A DNA stretch of 21,445 nucleotides, from positions 1 to 21,445 of the forward strand of contig CANQTI010000005.1 of the NCBI GenBank assembly GCA_947626725.1. Direction: 5' to 3'. The notes under the pieces were generated by a model. That model did not search any database. It was given only the letters and a program-made list of their open reading frames with translations, and had not been told where the DNA came from. Positions 7,877 to 16,873 of the stretch are shown here, piece by piece. Position numbers and translations under genes: made by a program. Position 1 is the first letter of the stretch, and every line of letters begins with the position of its first letter. The DNA is from an uncultured Eisenbergiella sp. GTDB taxonomy: Bacteria; Bacillota; Clostridia; Lachnospirales; Lachnospiraceae.

Positions 7877-8762
7877 ACTTTCTCCTCCACTCTTCATACA
7901 ATATCCACGCCGGGAACCGACATAACTGATAAAGCCAATCCATTCGTACAGTCCCCCGCAGTTTTTTTAATGAGATCCCAGCACACCTGCCATAAATCTG
8001 ATACAGCAACATCATTTTGCACTTCGTCCTGATGTTCACCGTCGGATCCTTCAAATAAACCGCCGAGCGCGCCATCATCCCCAGCGGCGATCTCATTTTC
8101 ATCCTCCGTCCGGATTTTGTCAATCCCCCATCCAGATAATCGCTGATGTAAACGCATTCATTGATGTGTACCATCCGATAAGGGCCCGACATTTTCACCC
8201 ATACCAGATCCTCTGGCAAAAACCGTTCCTGCCCGAATACCGGGAACGGATACCGTTTTAAAATATCCGTGCGGAACACTTCCGCCTTATCGCCGCCAAT
8301 GCCGCCATTGATCCGCACACCCACATAAGTACCGATCTTCTCCTCCTCCGGAAACCGCGCCGTATTCACCGTTCCATCCGGATAGAACCGCAAAAAGCTG
8401 TATCCGCACAGACCTTCCTGATTCCGATACTTCTCATGATAATATAAAATGCGCTCCACCGCGTTTTCCGGCAGCCAGTCGTCACTGTCCACGATGAACG
8501 TGAGTTCCGTGTCGATCTGCGAGATGCCGAGATTCAATGCGGTATGTTTTCCTCCGTTTTCTTTATATAAATAACGAAAGTCAAGCACACCTTCCCGCTG
8601 CCACTGTTCCGCCAGAAGGGCCGTATCGTCCCGGCTTCCGTCGTCCACCAGAAGCCAACGGAAATGAGGATCTGACTGCCGTTTTAAGCTTTCATATAAT
8701 TTCGGCAAATATTCAGATCTATTATATGTTGTCGTTATTATTGTCAGATAATTTATGTCCAT
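7854..8762 (-). CDS. Glycosyltransferase family 2
   Basis: This 302-aa GT-A fold glycosyltransferase would transfer a sugar from a nucleotide donor to the growing lipid-linked oligosaccharide at the cytoplasmic membrane face. The N-terminus LTIITTTYNRSEYLPKLYES is the classic GT2 opening. VDDGS lies at residues 39-43, the NGGKHTALNLGI segment at 69-80, the metal-binding DSDDW at 92-96, and PED near 183 is the probable catalytic-base region. The start at 8762 gives a proper GT2 N-terminus, but I see no good ribosome binding site in the 30 bases after the preceding stop, so translation may be weak or coupled. Its stop overlaps the YfhO-like gene. Donor and acceptor cannot be read from the sequence. 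Confidence 0.93.
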   Translation of the reverse strand: MDINYLTIITTTYNRSEYLPKLYESLKRQSDPHFRWLLVDDGSRDDTALLAEQWQREGVLDFRYLYKENGGKHTALNLGISQIDTELTFIVDSDDWLPENAVERILYYHEKYRNQEGLCGYSFLRFYPDGTVNTARFPEEEKIGTYVGVRINGGIGGDKAEVFRTDILKRYPFPVFGQERFLPEDLVWVKMSGPYRMVHINECVYISDYLDGGLTKSGRRMKMRSPLGMMARSAVYLKDPTVNIRTKCKMMLLYQIYGRCAGISLKKLRGTVRMDWLYQLCRFPAWILYEEWRRKYEQRNVL

Positions 8763-8792
8763 AAATTTAAATTACGCAAAAATAGGCGTTTC

Positions 8793-9947
8793 TTACGAAG
8801 GATCCACGACTCCCTGCTCCTTCAGGATCGTCTGCACCACGCCGTAATACCGATCAAACTGGAAGTTCTCTTTCACATGCTCATAGGCCGCTTTTCCCAT
8901 TTTCAACAGCCTCTCCTTATCCTGAATGATCTTTTCTATTTTATCCTCCAGATCCTGCTGGTCACAGTCCCGAAACACATATCCCGTCTTCCCTTCAAGG
9001 ATATAATTGGCACTCCCGTTATCACTGCCGCTGATCACCGGAATGGAAAAGGCCATCCCTTCAATCACCGTAATGGAGATCGGTTCACCCGTGCTGGGAA
9101 TCACATACAGATCCGCGTTGGCGTACTCTTCCATCACTCTGACCTTGTTCAGATTTGTGTAAAATGTCACCTGATCCGACAGGCCGTGCTCCTTTACATA
9201 GCCTGTTATCTTATCATAATACTCCTGATGAAAACGGTTTGACAGTTCCCCCGCGATCACCAGATGCAGCGGATATTTCGCGGAAAGCGCCTCCACCGCA
9301 TGGACCATCATCCACAGATTTTTACGCTCCTGATATTTTCCGATGCAAAAGACATTGATCCTTCCGTTTTTAAAATAAGTCCGTTCCTCGGGCGAACGCT
9401 GCGGTTCCATGAGAAAAGGCGCCCAGTAGCTTTTCTCATCCTTTATTTTTCCCTCATAGCTTGTCCCCACGATGTCCGTGGGTGTCATCCGATACTGCGG
9501 CGTCAGCCTGCGCACGATCCGATGCGCGAGATCATCCTTAAATCGGACATCCCAGACCGGGCTCAGATTATAGAGGATCGTCGGGATATGATAATGCCGA
9601 CAGATGGCCGTCATGCAGATGGTATAGACGGAGCGCTCCCGGATAATCGCCACATCCGGCGAAAAATCCCGGATGATCTTCGCCATTTTCCGCACCGGAG
9701 GCCAGCCGCATTTCAGGCGCATGTCCATCGCAAAGGGCCTGCGCCGAAACAATACATTGACATATACCCAGTCCAAGACGCGGAACAGCGCCCCGTATCC
9801 CAGAACGATGGGTTTTACATATGTGTAGTCTTCGATCTTACCGGCATATTGACTGATAAAGCAGACCTCGTGGCCGTTTTCCTTCCAGCCCTTCATGATC
9901 GTATTCTGATTGGTATGATAGCGGTGGGACATGTATAATACTTTCAT
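8793..9947 (-). CDS. Glycosyltransferase family 4
   Basis: This 384-aa GT-B fold glycosyltransferase has an N-terminal acceptor domain beginning MKVLYMSHRYHTNQNTIMKG and a C-terminal nucleotide-sugar domain. The latter holds GKYQERKNLWMMVHAVEAL (about 203-221) and the EX7E motif EPISITVIE (Glu288 and Glu296), followed by GMAFSIPVISGSDNGSANYI. This fits GT4 retaining enzymes. An in-frame TGA at 9974-9972 excludes a longer form, so ATG 9947 is the start. That ATG has no good binding site of its own. Instead, an 11-codon ORF with AAAAGGAG ends in a TGA that overlaps this ATG, so translation may be coupled. It is probably cytoplasmic and adds a sugar to the repeat unit. Confidence 0.93.
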   Translation of the reverse strand: MKVLYMSHRYHTNQNTIMKGWKENGHEVCFISQYAGKIEDYTYVKPIVLGYGALFRVLDWVYVNVLFRRRPFAMDMRLKCGWPPVRKMAKIIRDFSPDVAIIRERSVYTICMTAICRHYHIPTILYNLSPVWDVRFKDDLAHRIVRRLTPQYRMTPTDIVGTSYEGKIKDEKSYWAPFLMEPQRSPEERTYFKNGRINVFCIGKYQERKNLWMMVHAVEALSAKYPLHLVIAGELSNRFHQEYYDKITGYVKEHGLSDQVTFYTNLNKVRVMEEYANADLYVIPSTGEPISITVIEGMAFSIPVISGSDNGSANYILEGKTGYVFRDCDQQDLEDKIEKIIQDKERLLKMGKAAYEHVKENFQFDRYYGVVQTILKEQGVVDPS

Positions 9948-9979
9948 TTTTCGTTCGATGTTTTACTGTTGTCAAACAT
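9944..9979 (-). other. 11-codon leader ORF overlapping the GT4 start
   Basis: ATG 9979 opens a short frame encoding MFDNSKTSNEK, whose TGA (9946-9944) overlaps the ATG (9947) of the GT4 gene as ATGA. AAAAGGAG precedes it with only three bases of spacing, which is closer than ideal. It could couple translation into the GT4 gene, which lacks its own binding site, or be a scar of a lost gene. The peptide shows no family resemblance. Confidence 0.45.
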
Positions 9980-10131
9980 CTTCTCCTTTTTATTCAAGCT
10001 ATCCCCTGGAGATTATCCTGACTATATAATATGACTTTCTTTTTCACTATTAGATCTAAAACATAGTCTTCCCCCTTTGATATTATCTTTAATTTTTCAC
10101 CTCATTAAAGAATATTTTATCTGATTATTTT
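9980..10131. other. AT-rich gap between two GT4 genes, no gene seen
   Basis: This stretch is strongly AT-rich and lies between the leader ORF and the upstream GT4 gene. It holds a good binding site (AAAGGGGG) followed six bases later by ATG 10064, but that frame stops after two codons (ATG TTT TAG). It looks like a scar where a gene was lost or replaced. I find no convincing promoter or terminator here. Confidence 0.5.
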
Positions 10132-11178
10132 CTATAATTCTATATATTTCCTTGCAATTTCTGATATTTTATATTGATTTCTTATTTTTTCTGCATTTTT
10201 TGATATATTTTGTGAATATTTCGAATTTTCTGCTATTTTAGACATTGCCGCACATAAAGCGGACACATCCCGCATCGGCACTAATAATCCATTCCTATCA
10301 TTCTGAATACATACCCTGCTTCCACCGATCGGACAATCCGTGGAGATCACGGGGAGTCCCATAGCCATTGCTTCCAACAGAGAATTGGACAGGCCTTCAT
10401 AATCCGAAGACAAAACAAACATAGCGCTGTCACGGATCTCCTCCCGCATGTTTTCACAGAATCCATGGAAGATCACCTTATCGGCGATTCCGCGCTGTCC
10501 TGCGTCCTGCTTTAATTCCTCTTCCAGATATCCCTTCCCATAAATATCCAGCGTATAGTCAGGATGTTCCCTGGAAAAGGCAGCAAAGGCCTCAATCAGC
10601 AGATGATGATTTTTCTGAGGTTCCAAACGCCCCGCAGTAACAATCCGCTTTTTCCGCTCTCCCTCAAACCGGGGGGGAATATCAGGGCTCACCGGATTTC
10701 CGATCACAACTGCCTTTTTCTGCAATATTTTTGGAAAACACTCCACACAATCCTGCGTCTGGCAAACCAGACGTCTCGCAAAAAGATAGAAAAAATTCCG
10801 ATACAGCTTATGATCACAGCTTTCCGGATCGATCCGTTCCGATACCACCATATCCCGTTTCATAAACAACGTGGACAGTACCACAAAACCCGTCCCATAG
10901 GTACTGAACGAAAAAATACGATAATCCTCATTCTTTTTAAAATAAGCACGCATATTTGCCAGCCGCTTTATGCGCACCGCCATACTCCCTTCGGAGACCT
11001 CTCCCGCGCTGACTGTCTCCACCCGGGGATCTAACTGATATGCCTGCTGTGACCCCGCGAACGATAGGATCGCCGTCGAAATTCCCTGCCTGACAAATTC
11101 ATTTGCCAAAAGAGAAATCACACGCTCTGTTCCTCCTCCGGCCATATCTGGAACTACAAAAACAATTTTCATATCCAA
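10132..11178 (-). CDS. Glycosyltransferase family 4 (second copy type)
   Basis: This is a GT-B glycosyltransferase of 348 aa. The glycine-rich acceptor-domain start is VVPDMAGGGTERVISLLANE (residues 8-27). The donor domain has TAGRLEPQKNHHLLIEAF (181-198), IYGKG near 212, and the EX7E motif in YEGLSNSLLEAMAMGLPVIS (Glu261 and Glu269). It resembles GT4 enzymes of amylovoran and capsule loci; sugar specificity is unknown. The first codon at 11178 is TTG, seven bases after AGGA; an ATG two codons later (11172) is the alternative. A run of seven C on the coding strand (10671-10677, codons for IPPR) is in frame. It directly follows the degraded flippase gene, and the base composition is more AT-rich toward the 3' end. 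Confidence 0.93.
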   Translation of the reverse strand: MDMKIVFVVPDMAGGGTERVISLLANEFVRQGISTAILSFAGSQQAYQLDPRVETVSAGEVSEGSMAVRIKRLANMRAYFKKNEDYRIFSFSTYGTGFVVLSTLFMKRDMVVSERIDPESCDHKLYRNFFYLFARRLVCQTQDCVECFPKILQKKAVVIGNPVSPDIPPRFEGERKKRIVTAGRLEPQKNHHLLIEAFAAFSREHPDYTLDIYGKGYLEEELKQDAGQRGIADKVIFHGFCENMREEIRDSAMFVLSSDYEGLSNSLLEAMAMGLPVISTDCPIGGSRVCIQNDRNGLLVPMRDVSALCAAMSKIAENSKYSQNISKNAEKIRNQYKISEIARKYIEL

Positions 11179-11204
11179 TGCTTCTTCCTTTATTACGATC
11201 TTGT

Positions 11205-12815
11205 CCCCACTGGCTGCTCCGTTTTGGGAAACACGCTCTCTTTTAGCCTTTTCACTACTTTCCCACCGACTACTTCATAAATGATATCCGCATTTGGGAT
11301 CGTTGTCAATCGATGGGCAATGATCAGGATCATCTTCGTCCCTTGCAGGTTATCTACGGCTTCTATTACCACCGCCTCCGTTTCATTATCCAATGCGGAT
11401 ATCACTTCATCCAATACCGGCACTTCCGGAGATTCTTCTTCATTCTCTTCAGCCATAACACCAAAAGCAACATTATTTCTGATCATATTATCACACAGAT
11501 AAATCTTCTTCAAAATATAGGCACCCTGTTTCTGCCATACATAAGGATGTCTATGTATATTCAGATTGACCGCATACACCTTTCCGTACTGCGGCTATAA
11601 CAGTCCCAGCAAGATATCCACAGGTCGTCTAACCGGCTCCCGAGATCCCAATATGCGCTATCGTTTTCCTCTTCGAAATTTTAAAGGACATTTGATCCAG
11701 TACCTACTCATCCAGATCAGGGTAATGAAAACATACATTTTGCACCATTATTTCCTTTTGGAAATTCCAAGCCATATCCTTCTTCACTTTCATTTTCGCT
11801 TTCTCTTCAATCGCCTTCGGATCCTGATAGATCAAGTCAAAAGAAGGAAGCGGATATAAGATGTCCGCAACATGTTCGTTAATTTTTTCACCCAATGAGA
11901 GCAATCGGAAGGCAACGACCGCGAATGTCGCCAACTGTAGAACGAATGTCGTGAACTCTTCCTGCTATCCCCAATACATCTTGATAATCATGGCGAACAG
12001 GCATACCTGAAATATAAACAGCTTCTATAAAATAGCAAGCAATACCGCAATTAGAGGGCTGATCCACAGACCACATACATATTTTCTAAAATTATTTTAG
12101 TATGCATCAATGAAAAATTTTTCTCTGTTTAAAATCTTCAGTTCTTTGATCCCGCCCAGAGATTGATTTACCAACTGGAGCAGTTTTCCATTATAAATCT
12201 GACACTGCTTTCCAAGTTCTTTGGAAAAACACCGGGACAAGCCGGTAAAGATAGCCAGGCTAATCACAAGAAGCGCCACGATCGTTACGGCGATGGATTG
12301 ACTCACATTAAACAGGATAGACCCCATCGTTACACACACCGCCGCTTCTACAATCAATTCCATCACATGAATAAGGCCTTTTGTAAACAAATCCGTATCT
12401 TCGATCAAGCTTCTTTGAAGAACCGCAACATTATGGTTCAGATGAAACGTATAAGGTTCCTGAATATACGTTTTTAAAAGCCGTACGGATATTCTCATCT
12501 GGATCCCATAGGAAAAACTATAGATCCGGTTCTTTTGCAAGGCCAGAAAGGATATTTTTGAGTATAATAAAAATGATTCCTCCCGCTACAAAATCCGGGA
12601 ACTGATTCGTCGACCCAAAAGGGAACGCAATATACAGCGCACGGAGGTACCACTCTTTTTGGATCATTTCAGGATTCATGATCACATTGACAAAAGGGAT
12701 GAACACTGCCACGCCCCTTAACTCCAGCATGCAACTGACAATAACCATGAACAAAATTAGCGATGTCTTTAACCTTATCTCTTGCGATAAAGATGTAATT
12801 TATCTTTTTTGATGT
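11205..12815 (-). pseudogene. Degraded duplicate of the ABC flippase gene
   Basis: Fragments in several frames align in order with the intact flippase at 15022-16770: the N-terminal helices (12754-12518), the segment from YGIQMRISVRLLKTYIQEPYT through KELKILNRE (12540-12097), the EKINEHVADILY region (11934-11704), and the C-terminal ATPase end (11579-11205) with LDEVISALDNETEA and LIIAHRLTT. Lesions are many: loss of the start, a frameshift near 12540, TAA at 12097-12099, further shifts between 12090 and 11930, a stop replacing the Walker A lysine codon (GISGAG then TAG), and an internal deletion removing about 55 residues including the LSGGQ signature. It cannot make a working transporter. 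It was probably a tandem or imported paralog that decayed after the intact copy took over. Confidence 0.9.
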
Positions 12816-12833
12816 CTTTCTCTCAATATAAAT

Positions 12834-13724
12834 TTAATATTTGATGATTTTTCCAGAAGGTGTAACTTCGCAATAAACCTGTTTCAAATATTCCCAATAC
12901 CCAGCCTTTTCGTTCGCTTCGCGTCCAATCACGCTATGCTTCGGGATCTTCTCTTTTTGCTCTGCCCTGCGCAAAAACCATTCATATTCCATATCCAAAT
13001 TACCGATATCAATTACCCGATACCCATTTCTTACCAAATCATCAGTCAAAACTTTCGCTGTACTCCCTAAAGATACTAAAAACAACTTCTCTTTTTCAAA
13101 TTCCAAACATACTTTCAGTATTTGGTCATATACATTCCATGCGTTTTGCGGTGGACATATGATCCTCTGAATACTTTTGGCATTATCCAACAAATCATTT
13201 CCAACCCCGTTATGTGTTCCTGTACCCTCTACAATTACCAGATCCCGGTTCCCCCATACTTTACGAAATTTCAAGATCCATTCTTCACATTTACTTCTGT
13301 CAGCAAAATTATAATACATTCTGGATAAAAAAGAATTGCCATATAAATAATCTGATCTGCAAAATGTTTTATACACATGTCTAAATACGAGCAAATGATT
13401 TTTCCAAAATCTTTGACTATGTGGCGTATATTGAGAAACCCCATCAAAAATATCCGGTATAGATACAAAGAGATTCTCCCGCTTATTACCCAATATTTTA
13501 GCAATTCGCTTCCCAAGCTCCGGAGCTCTTTCCTGTACAATAGTCTTTCTTCCGTATATCATAACAATATCACTATCGCCAAAACGGACCAAACTTTTAT
13601 TATTATTTAGTATTTCATCTAATGTTTCATTCATACTCATCACATGAATATGGTTTCTGAAAATTTTCCTTTCATATAACCAGTAAACTATATCCGCTAA
13701 TATTTCTTTGATTTTTTCTTTCAT
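12834..13724 (-). CDS. GT-D fold glycosyltransferase (DUF1792 family)
   Basis: This 296-aa protein has the DUF1792 layout: SLVRFGDSDIVMIYGRK (44-60) with the acidic metal-site position, SIPDIFDG (88-95), VEGTGTHNGVGNDLLDNAK (165-183), ICPPQNAWNVYDQI (189-202), FLVSLGSTAKVLTDDLVRNG (215-234), and IDIGNLDMEYEWFL (238-251). The family founder is a third-step glycosyltransferase of serine-rich repeat adhesin glycosylation that carries a DXE motif; here the position reads Asp-Ser-Asp. It is cytoplasmic and probably adds a hexose to the lipid-linked unit. ATG 13724 has AGGAG about 13 bases upstream. It lies between a coding relic and the decayed flippase, in an AT-rich block. Confidence 0.88.
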   Translation of the reverse strand: MKEKIKEILADIVYWLYERKIFRNHIHVMSMNETLDEILNNNKSLVRFGDSDIVMIYGRKTIVQERAPELGKRIAKILGNKRENLFVSIPDIFDGVSQYTPHSQRFWKNHLLVFRHVYKTFCRSDYLYGNSFLSRMYYNFADRSKCEEWILKFRKVWGNRDLVIVEGTGTHNGVGNDLLDNAKSIQRIICPPQNAWNVYDQILKVCLEFEKEKLFLVSLGSTAKVLTDDLVRNGYRVIDIGNLDMEYEWFLRRAEQKEKIPKHSVIGREANEKAGYWEYLKQVYCEVTPSGKIIKY

Positions 13725-13743
13725 ACTAATTTGGCATCTCCTT

Positions 13744-13914
13744 TTAGAAAAGCCTCATTCCAATCGCGTGTTATCTGTTTCCAAAAATCCCGATAACTAA
13801 GAACTTAATACTTCCAATCAAAGATCTCTTCCAATAACTCAAAAACACCAAAACTTTTTATCTATCACGCTTAAAATCATTCATAACCCACCCAAAACCA
13901 TGAACATCTTTCAT
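13744..13914 (-). pseudogene. Short coding relic with two in-frame stops
   Basis: One frame of 56 codons starting at ATG 13914 reads like protein apart from TAA at codons 19 and 48. The parts are MKDVHGFGWVMNDFKRDR, then KVLVFLSYWKRSLIGSIKFL continuing through VIGIFGNR, then HAIGMRLF and a final TAA at 13746-13744. The phase never shifts and the composition is protein-like (a hydrophobic segment flanked by basic residues), suggesting the C-terminal end of a lost gene. I do not recognise the family. It ends just before the AAAAGGAG site used by the GT-D gene. Confidence 0.45.
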
Positions 13915-13931
13915 TCTTATATGCCCCTACA

Positions 13932-14978
13932 TCAAGAACAATTTGTTGCTCTATGATAATTAATCCCCTTATCCAGTATCCGCAGATCCTGCCATTCCTT
14001 TCCCACACTCATTTTCTGGATCCTGGCCGCATAACTCACCTGGGACAGACCGGCAATCAGCCCTTCACAGGCGGCCAGCGTATACATATCCCGCAAAACC
14101 TCAAGTCCCAACTTATAATGATGGTTTTCGCGCTTCACCACGCTTTTCATGACAGTCTCATCCCCTTCACTACGGACAACATCCGGATAATAAAGCAATT
14201 TGTCCCCAAACACTTCCCGAAACAATTCTACAGCACTGCTGTCATCCGTCGCCAGGAAAATGCTGTCATACCCGTTCCCAACTATTTTTCTGGTCTCATC
14301 CAGATATTCCTCCGGTTTGATCGCTATCGGATGACCATTATAATTTCTTCTGAAATCAGTTCCTCTCACATGAACCCCGAGAGCTTTTCTTCCTTTGATC
14401 AGATTGCTGATCTCCGATGAGATATATTTTCCTACACTATCCTGCAAACGGATATATTTTGCAGAAATCCGCGCCATTTCTCTCATGTATTTCTCCGACC
14501 TGGTATATCCGCCGATCTTATCATTCAACTGATTGGCAAGCGAAGTATTCTCTTTTCTGCTCCTGACCGCCAATCCTTCTTCCTTCAACGCTTCCAGACC
14601 GATTCCCATCGGCTGACGGAAATAATATTCAAACGGATTTGTTGTCCCATTTACAGCATTCTCTTCCGCATAACAGAATTTTTCCGTATATTCTACCACC
14701 GGCGTCAACTGATATTGATCCGCAAAATACAAATAGGCGAGCAGTCTGTTATGATCCGCAAAAAAACCGGAGCGTGACTCTTCCATAAAAATATGATAAA
14801 TCAGAGATCCTCCCGACCTTATTCCCTGTGGCAAACGCTCTAACGTTACCAACTCGGGAATTGTTCCGATCTCTTTTACATTCCTAACAAACCGATCATC
14901 ATCTCCATGCGGAAAACAATAACAGGCAAACTCGATCCTTTTCTTTACTCTGGCCATTCTGGCTGTCAGCATTCCCAT
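13932..14978 (-). CDS. Fucosyltransferase-like glycosyltransferase (GT23/NodZ type)
   Basis: This 348-aa protein carries LGVHVRGTDFRRNYNGHPIAI (residues 200-220). Its HxRxTD core resembles the nucleotide-binding arginine motif of alpha-1,6-fucosyltransferases of the NodZ/FUT8 (GT23) type and relatives. Further on, FLATDDSSAVELF (about 246-258), a VVRSEGDE stretch, and GLEVLRDMYTLAACEGLIAG with a following SQVSYAARIQK fit the C-terminal donor site of this superfamily. It would be cytoplasmic and probably uses GDP-fucose, though other GDP-sugars are possible. The ATG at 14978 follows GGGGAGGG by eight bases. It sits just downstream of the intact flippase (gap about 43 bases) in the same unit. 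No GDP-fucose synthesis genes are in the window. Confidence 0.78.
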   Translation of the reverse strand: MGMLTARMARVKKRIEFACYCFPHGDDDRFVRNVKEIGTIPELVTLERLPQGIRSGGSLIYHIFMEESRSGFFADHNRLLAYLYFADQYQLTPVVEYTEKFCYAEENAVNGTTNPFEYYFRQPMGIGLEALKEEGLAVRSRKENTSLANQLNDKIGGYTRSEKYMREMARISAKYIRLQDSVGKYISSEISNLIKGRKALGVHVRGTDFRRNYNGHPIAIKPEEYLDETRKIVGNGYDSIFLATDDSSAVELFREVFGDKLLYYPDVVRSEGDETVMKSVVKRENHHYKLGLEVLRDMYTLAACEGLIAGLSQVSYAARIQKMSVGKEWQDLRILDKGINYHRATNCS

Positions 14979-15021
14979 TTACAATACCCTCCCCTTTTTT
15001 GAACGGTACTTTTTCTCCTGT

Positions 15022-16770
15022 TTATTGATCAGAAAATACATCCTTCTTATCCTTTTCAATCACTTTGCCATCGATCACTTCATAAATGATATCCGCATTC
15101 CGGATCGTAGTCAGCCGATGCGCAATGATCAATATGGTTTTGCTTCCCTGCAGATTGTCCACGGCTTCCATAACTGCGGTTTCTGTTTCATTATCCAGCG
15201 CGGAGGTCGCTTCGTCCAAGACCAACACCTCCGGATCGTGATATAGAGCACGCGCAATACCAATGCGCTGACGCTGTCCCCCTGACAAACGAACCCCCCG
15301 GTCTCCAACCTCTGTATCCAGCCCCTCAGGAAGATTCTCCACAAACTCCAAAAGCTGAGCCCGCTTTAACGCACGTGTAACTGCCTCTTCATCAATCCGT
15401 GACGGTTCGATCCCAAAGGCTATGTTATTCCGAATCGTATCATCTGACAAATAAATTGTCTGCGGGATGTATCCGATATTTTTCTGCCATACATATGCAT
15501 GTTTATGAATATTCAGGTCATCTGCATATACTTTCCCGTACTGTGGCTGCAGCAATCCCAGAATAATATCCACAATTGTTGTCTTTCCCGCCCCGGAGCT
15601 TCCGATAAATGCCACCATTTTTCCTTTCGGAATATCAAAGCTGGCATTATCGATCACCCTTTCTTCAAAATTCGGATAATGATAACAAACATTCCGAACG
15701 GAAATTTTTTTCTCAAGCCGCCATTCCATTTCCTCCCGGAGCTTCACCTCCGGTTCCTTTTCAATGGATTTCAGATCGTGATACACCAGCTCCAGCGATG
15801 GCATCGCGTATAAAATATCAGCGACATGCTCATTAATCTTCCCTACAGAAGGCAGAAGCCGAAAGGCAGAAACCGCGAATACCGCCAATTGAGGAATAAA
15901 CGACGTGATATCGTCCCTCTGTCCCCAAAACATCTTAAGAATGATCGCCAGCAGAAGTCCTGACATACAGACCGCTTCCACAAAATACCGGGGCAACACC
16001 GCGATCAGACGGCTGATCCGCAGGCCGCGCGCATATTTTTTACAATTTTCCTGATAGGATTCAATAAAAAAATCTTCTCTGTTCAGGATTTTCAGTTCTT
16101 TAATCCCTCCTAGAGACTGATTCACCCATTGGAATAATCGTCCTTTATACGTCTGGCACTGCTTTCCAAGCCTTTTGGAAAACCTTCTGGATACTGTGGT
16201 GAAAACCGCAAGGCTAATCGCCAGCAGAACAACGATGATGAGAGCAATCGACTTACTCACGCTGAACAGAAACATGCCCATCGTCATGCAGACTGTGACC
16301 TCTGCGACCAGTTCCATGGCATGAATAAGCCCTTTCGTGAACAAATCCGTATCCTCCAGCAGACTTCGCTGCAATACGGCAACATTGTTATTTAGGTGAA
16401 ATGTATACGGCTCCTGAATATACGTTTTTAACAGACGGATCGACAGCTTCATCTGTATCCCATAGGAAAATCTGTAGATCCAGTTCTTCTGCAGTGCCAG
16501 AAAAATATTTTTGAAAATATAGATAAACATGATCACGCCTGCCATTGCAGCCAGAAACAAATTCGATGATTTAAAAGAAAAGATTTCATAAAAAAAACGT
16601 AGATACGGCTCCTGCTGAATGCTGTCAGGATTCATGATGATATTTACAAAAGGTGAAAAGACTGCCACCCCCATCAGTTCCAATACACTGCCAAGCATAA
16701 CACTGGCAAGAATTGGCAACATTTTGATCTTATCCTTCGTAGAAAATATATAATTCAGCTTTTTCAGCAT
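15022..16770 (-). CDS. PglK/MsbA-like ABC flippase (fused permease-ATPase)
   Basis: This 582-aa half-transporter has about six transmembrane helices (residues 1-330) followed by an ATPase domain. Walker A GSSGAGKTT is at 390-398, the Q-loop near IGYIPQT (432-438), signature LSGGQRQRIGIARAL (495-509), Walker B VLVLDEATSALD (515-526), and the H-loop IIAHRLTT (548-555). As a homodimer it would flip lipid-linked oligosaccharide across the plasma membrane, as PglK does. I start at ATG 16770 because GGAGGAAGGATT precedes it; the longer frame to 16815 has no site and would overlap the promoter zone. It is first in its unit, 41 bases after the probable transcription start. A decayed copy lies at 11205-12815. 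Confidence 0.93.
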   Translation of the reverse strand: MLKKLNYIFSTKDKIKMLPILASVMLGSVLELMGVAVFSPFVNIIMNPDSIQQEPYLRFFYEIFSFKSSNLFLAAMAGVIMFIYIFKNIFLALQKNWIYRFSYGIQMKLSIRLLKTYIQEPYTFHLNNNVAVLQRSLLEDTDLFTKGLIHAMELVAEVTVCMTMGMFLFSVSKSIALIIVVLLAISLAVFTTVSRRFSKRLGKQCQTYKGRLFQWVNQSLGGIKELKILNREDFFIESYQENCKKYARGLRISRLIAVLPRYFVEAVCMSGLLLAIILKMFWGQRDDITSFIPQLAVFAVSAFRLLPSVGKINEHVADILYAMPSLELVYHDLKSIEKEPEVKLREEMEWRLEKKISVRNVCYHYPNFEERVIDNASFDIPKGKMVAFIGSSGAGKTTIVDIILGLLQPQYGKVYADDLNIHKHAYVWQKNIGYIPQTIYLSDDTIRNNIAFGIEPSRIDEEAVTRALKRAQLLEFVENLPEGLDTEVGDRGVRLSGGQRQRIGIARALYHDPEVLVLDEATSALDNETETAVMEAVDNLQGSKTILIIAHRLTTIRNADIIYEVIDGKVIEKDKKDVFSDQ

Positions 16771-16817
16771 AATCCTTCCTCCAGTCCAACTCTTATCTCG
16801 ATCTGTGTCAGACATAT

Positions 16818-16846
16818 ATGATAACCGGTTTTTTCATGCGTTTCAA
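16818..16846 (-). promoter_or_regulatory. Sigma-A-type promoter upstream of the ABC flippase unit
   Basis: On the minus strand: -35 TTGAAA (16841-16846), 17-base spacer, -10 TATCAT (16818-16823). Both boxes match the consensus at five of six positions. The start point would lie near 16811, about 40 bases before the flippase ATG at 16770. It marks a second transcription unit between the radical SAM gene and the glycosyltransferase cluster. Confidence 0.75.
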
Positions 16847-16873
16847 TATTCCTAATGATATGCTTTGTCAACT

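Noticed and set aside
9264..9938. Plus-strand open frame of 224 codons
   Set aside because: It is antisense to the GT4 gene and has no recognisable motif.
10671..10677. C7 run on the coding strand of a GT4 gene as a broken switch
   Set aside because: The gene is full length and in frame with this tract, so there is no sign of an OFF state; noted only as a possible third slippage site.
16849..16871. TTGACA (minus strand, 16866-16871) as a -35 box
   Set aside because: At 17 bases the matching -10 would be TATTGA, a poor box; the promoter at 16818-16846 just downstream is much better.
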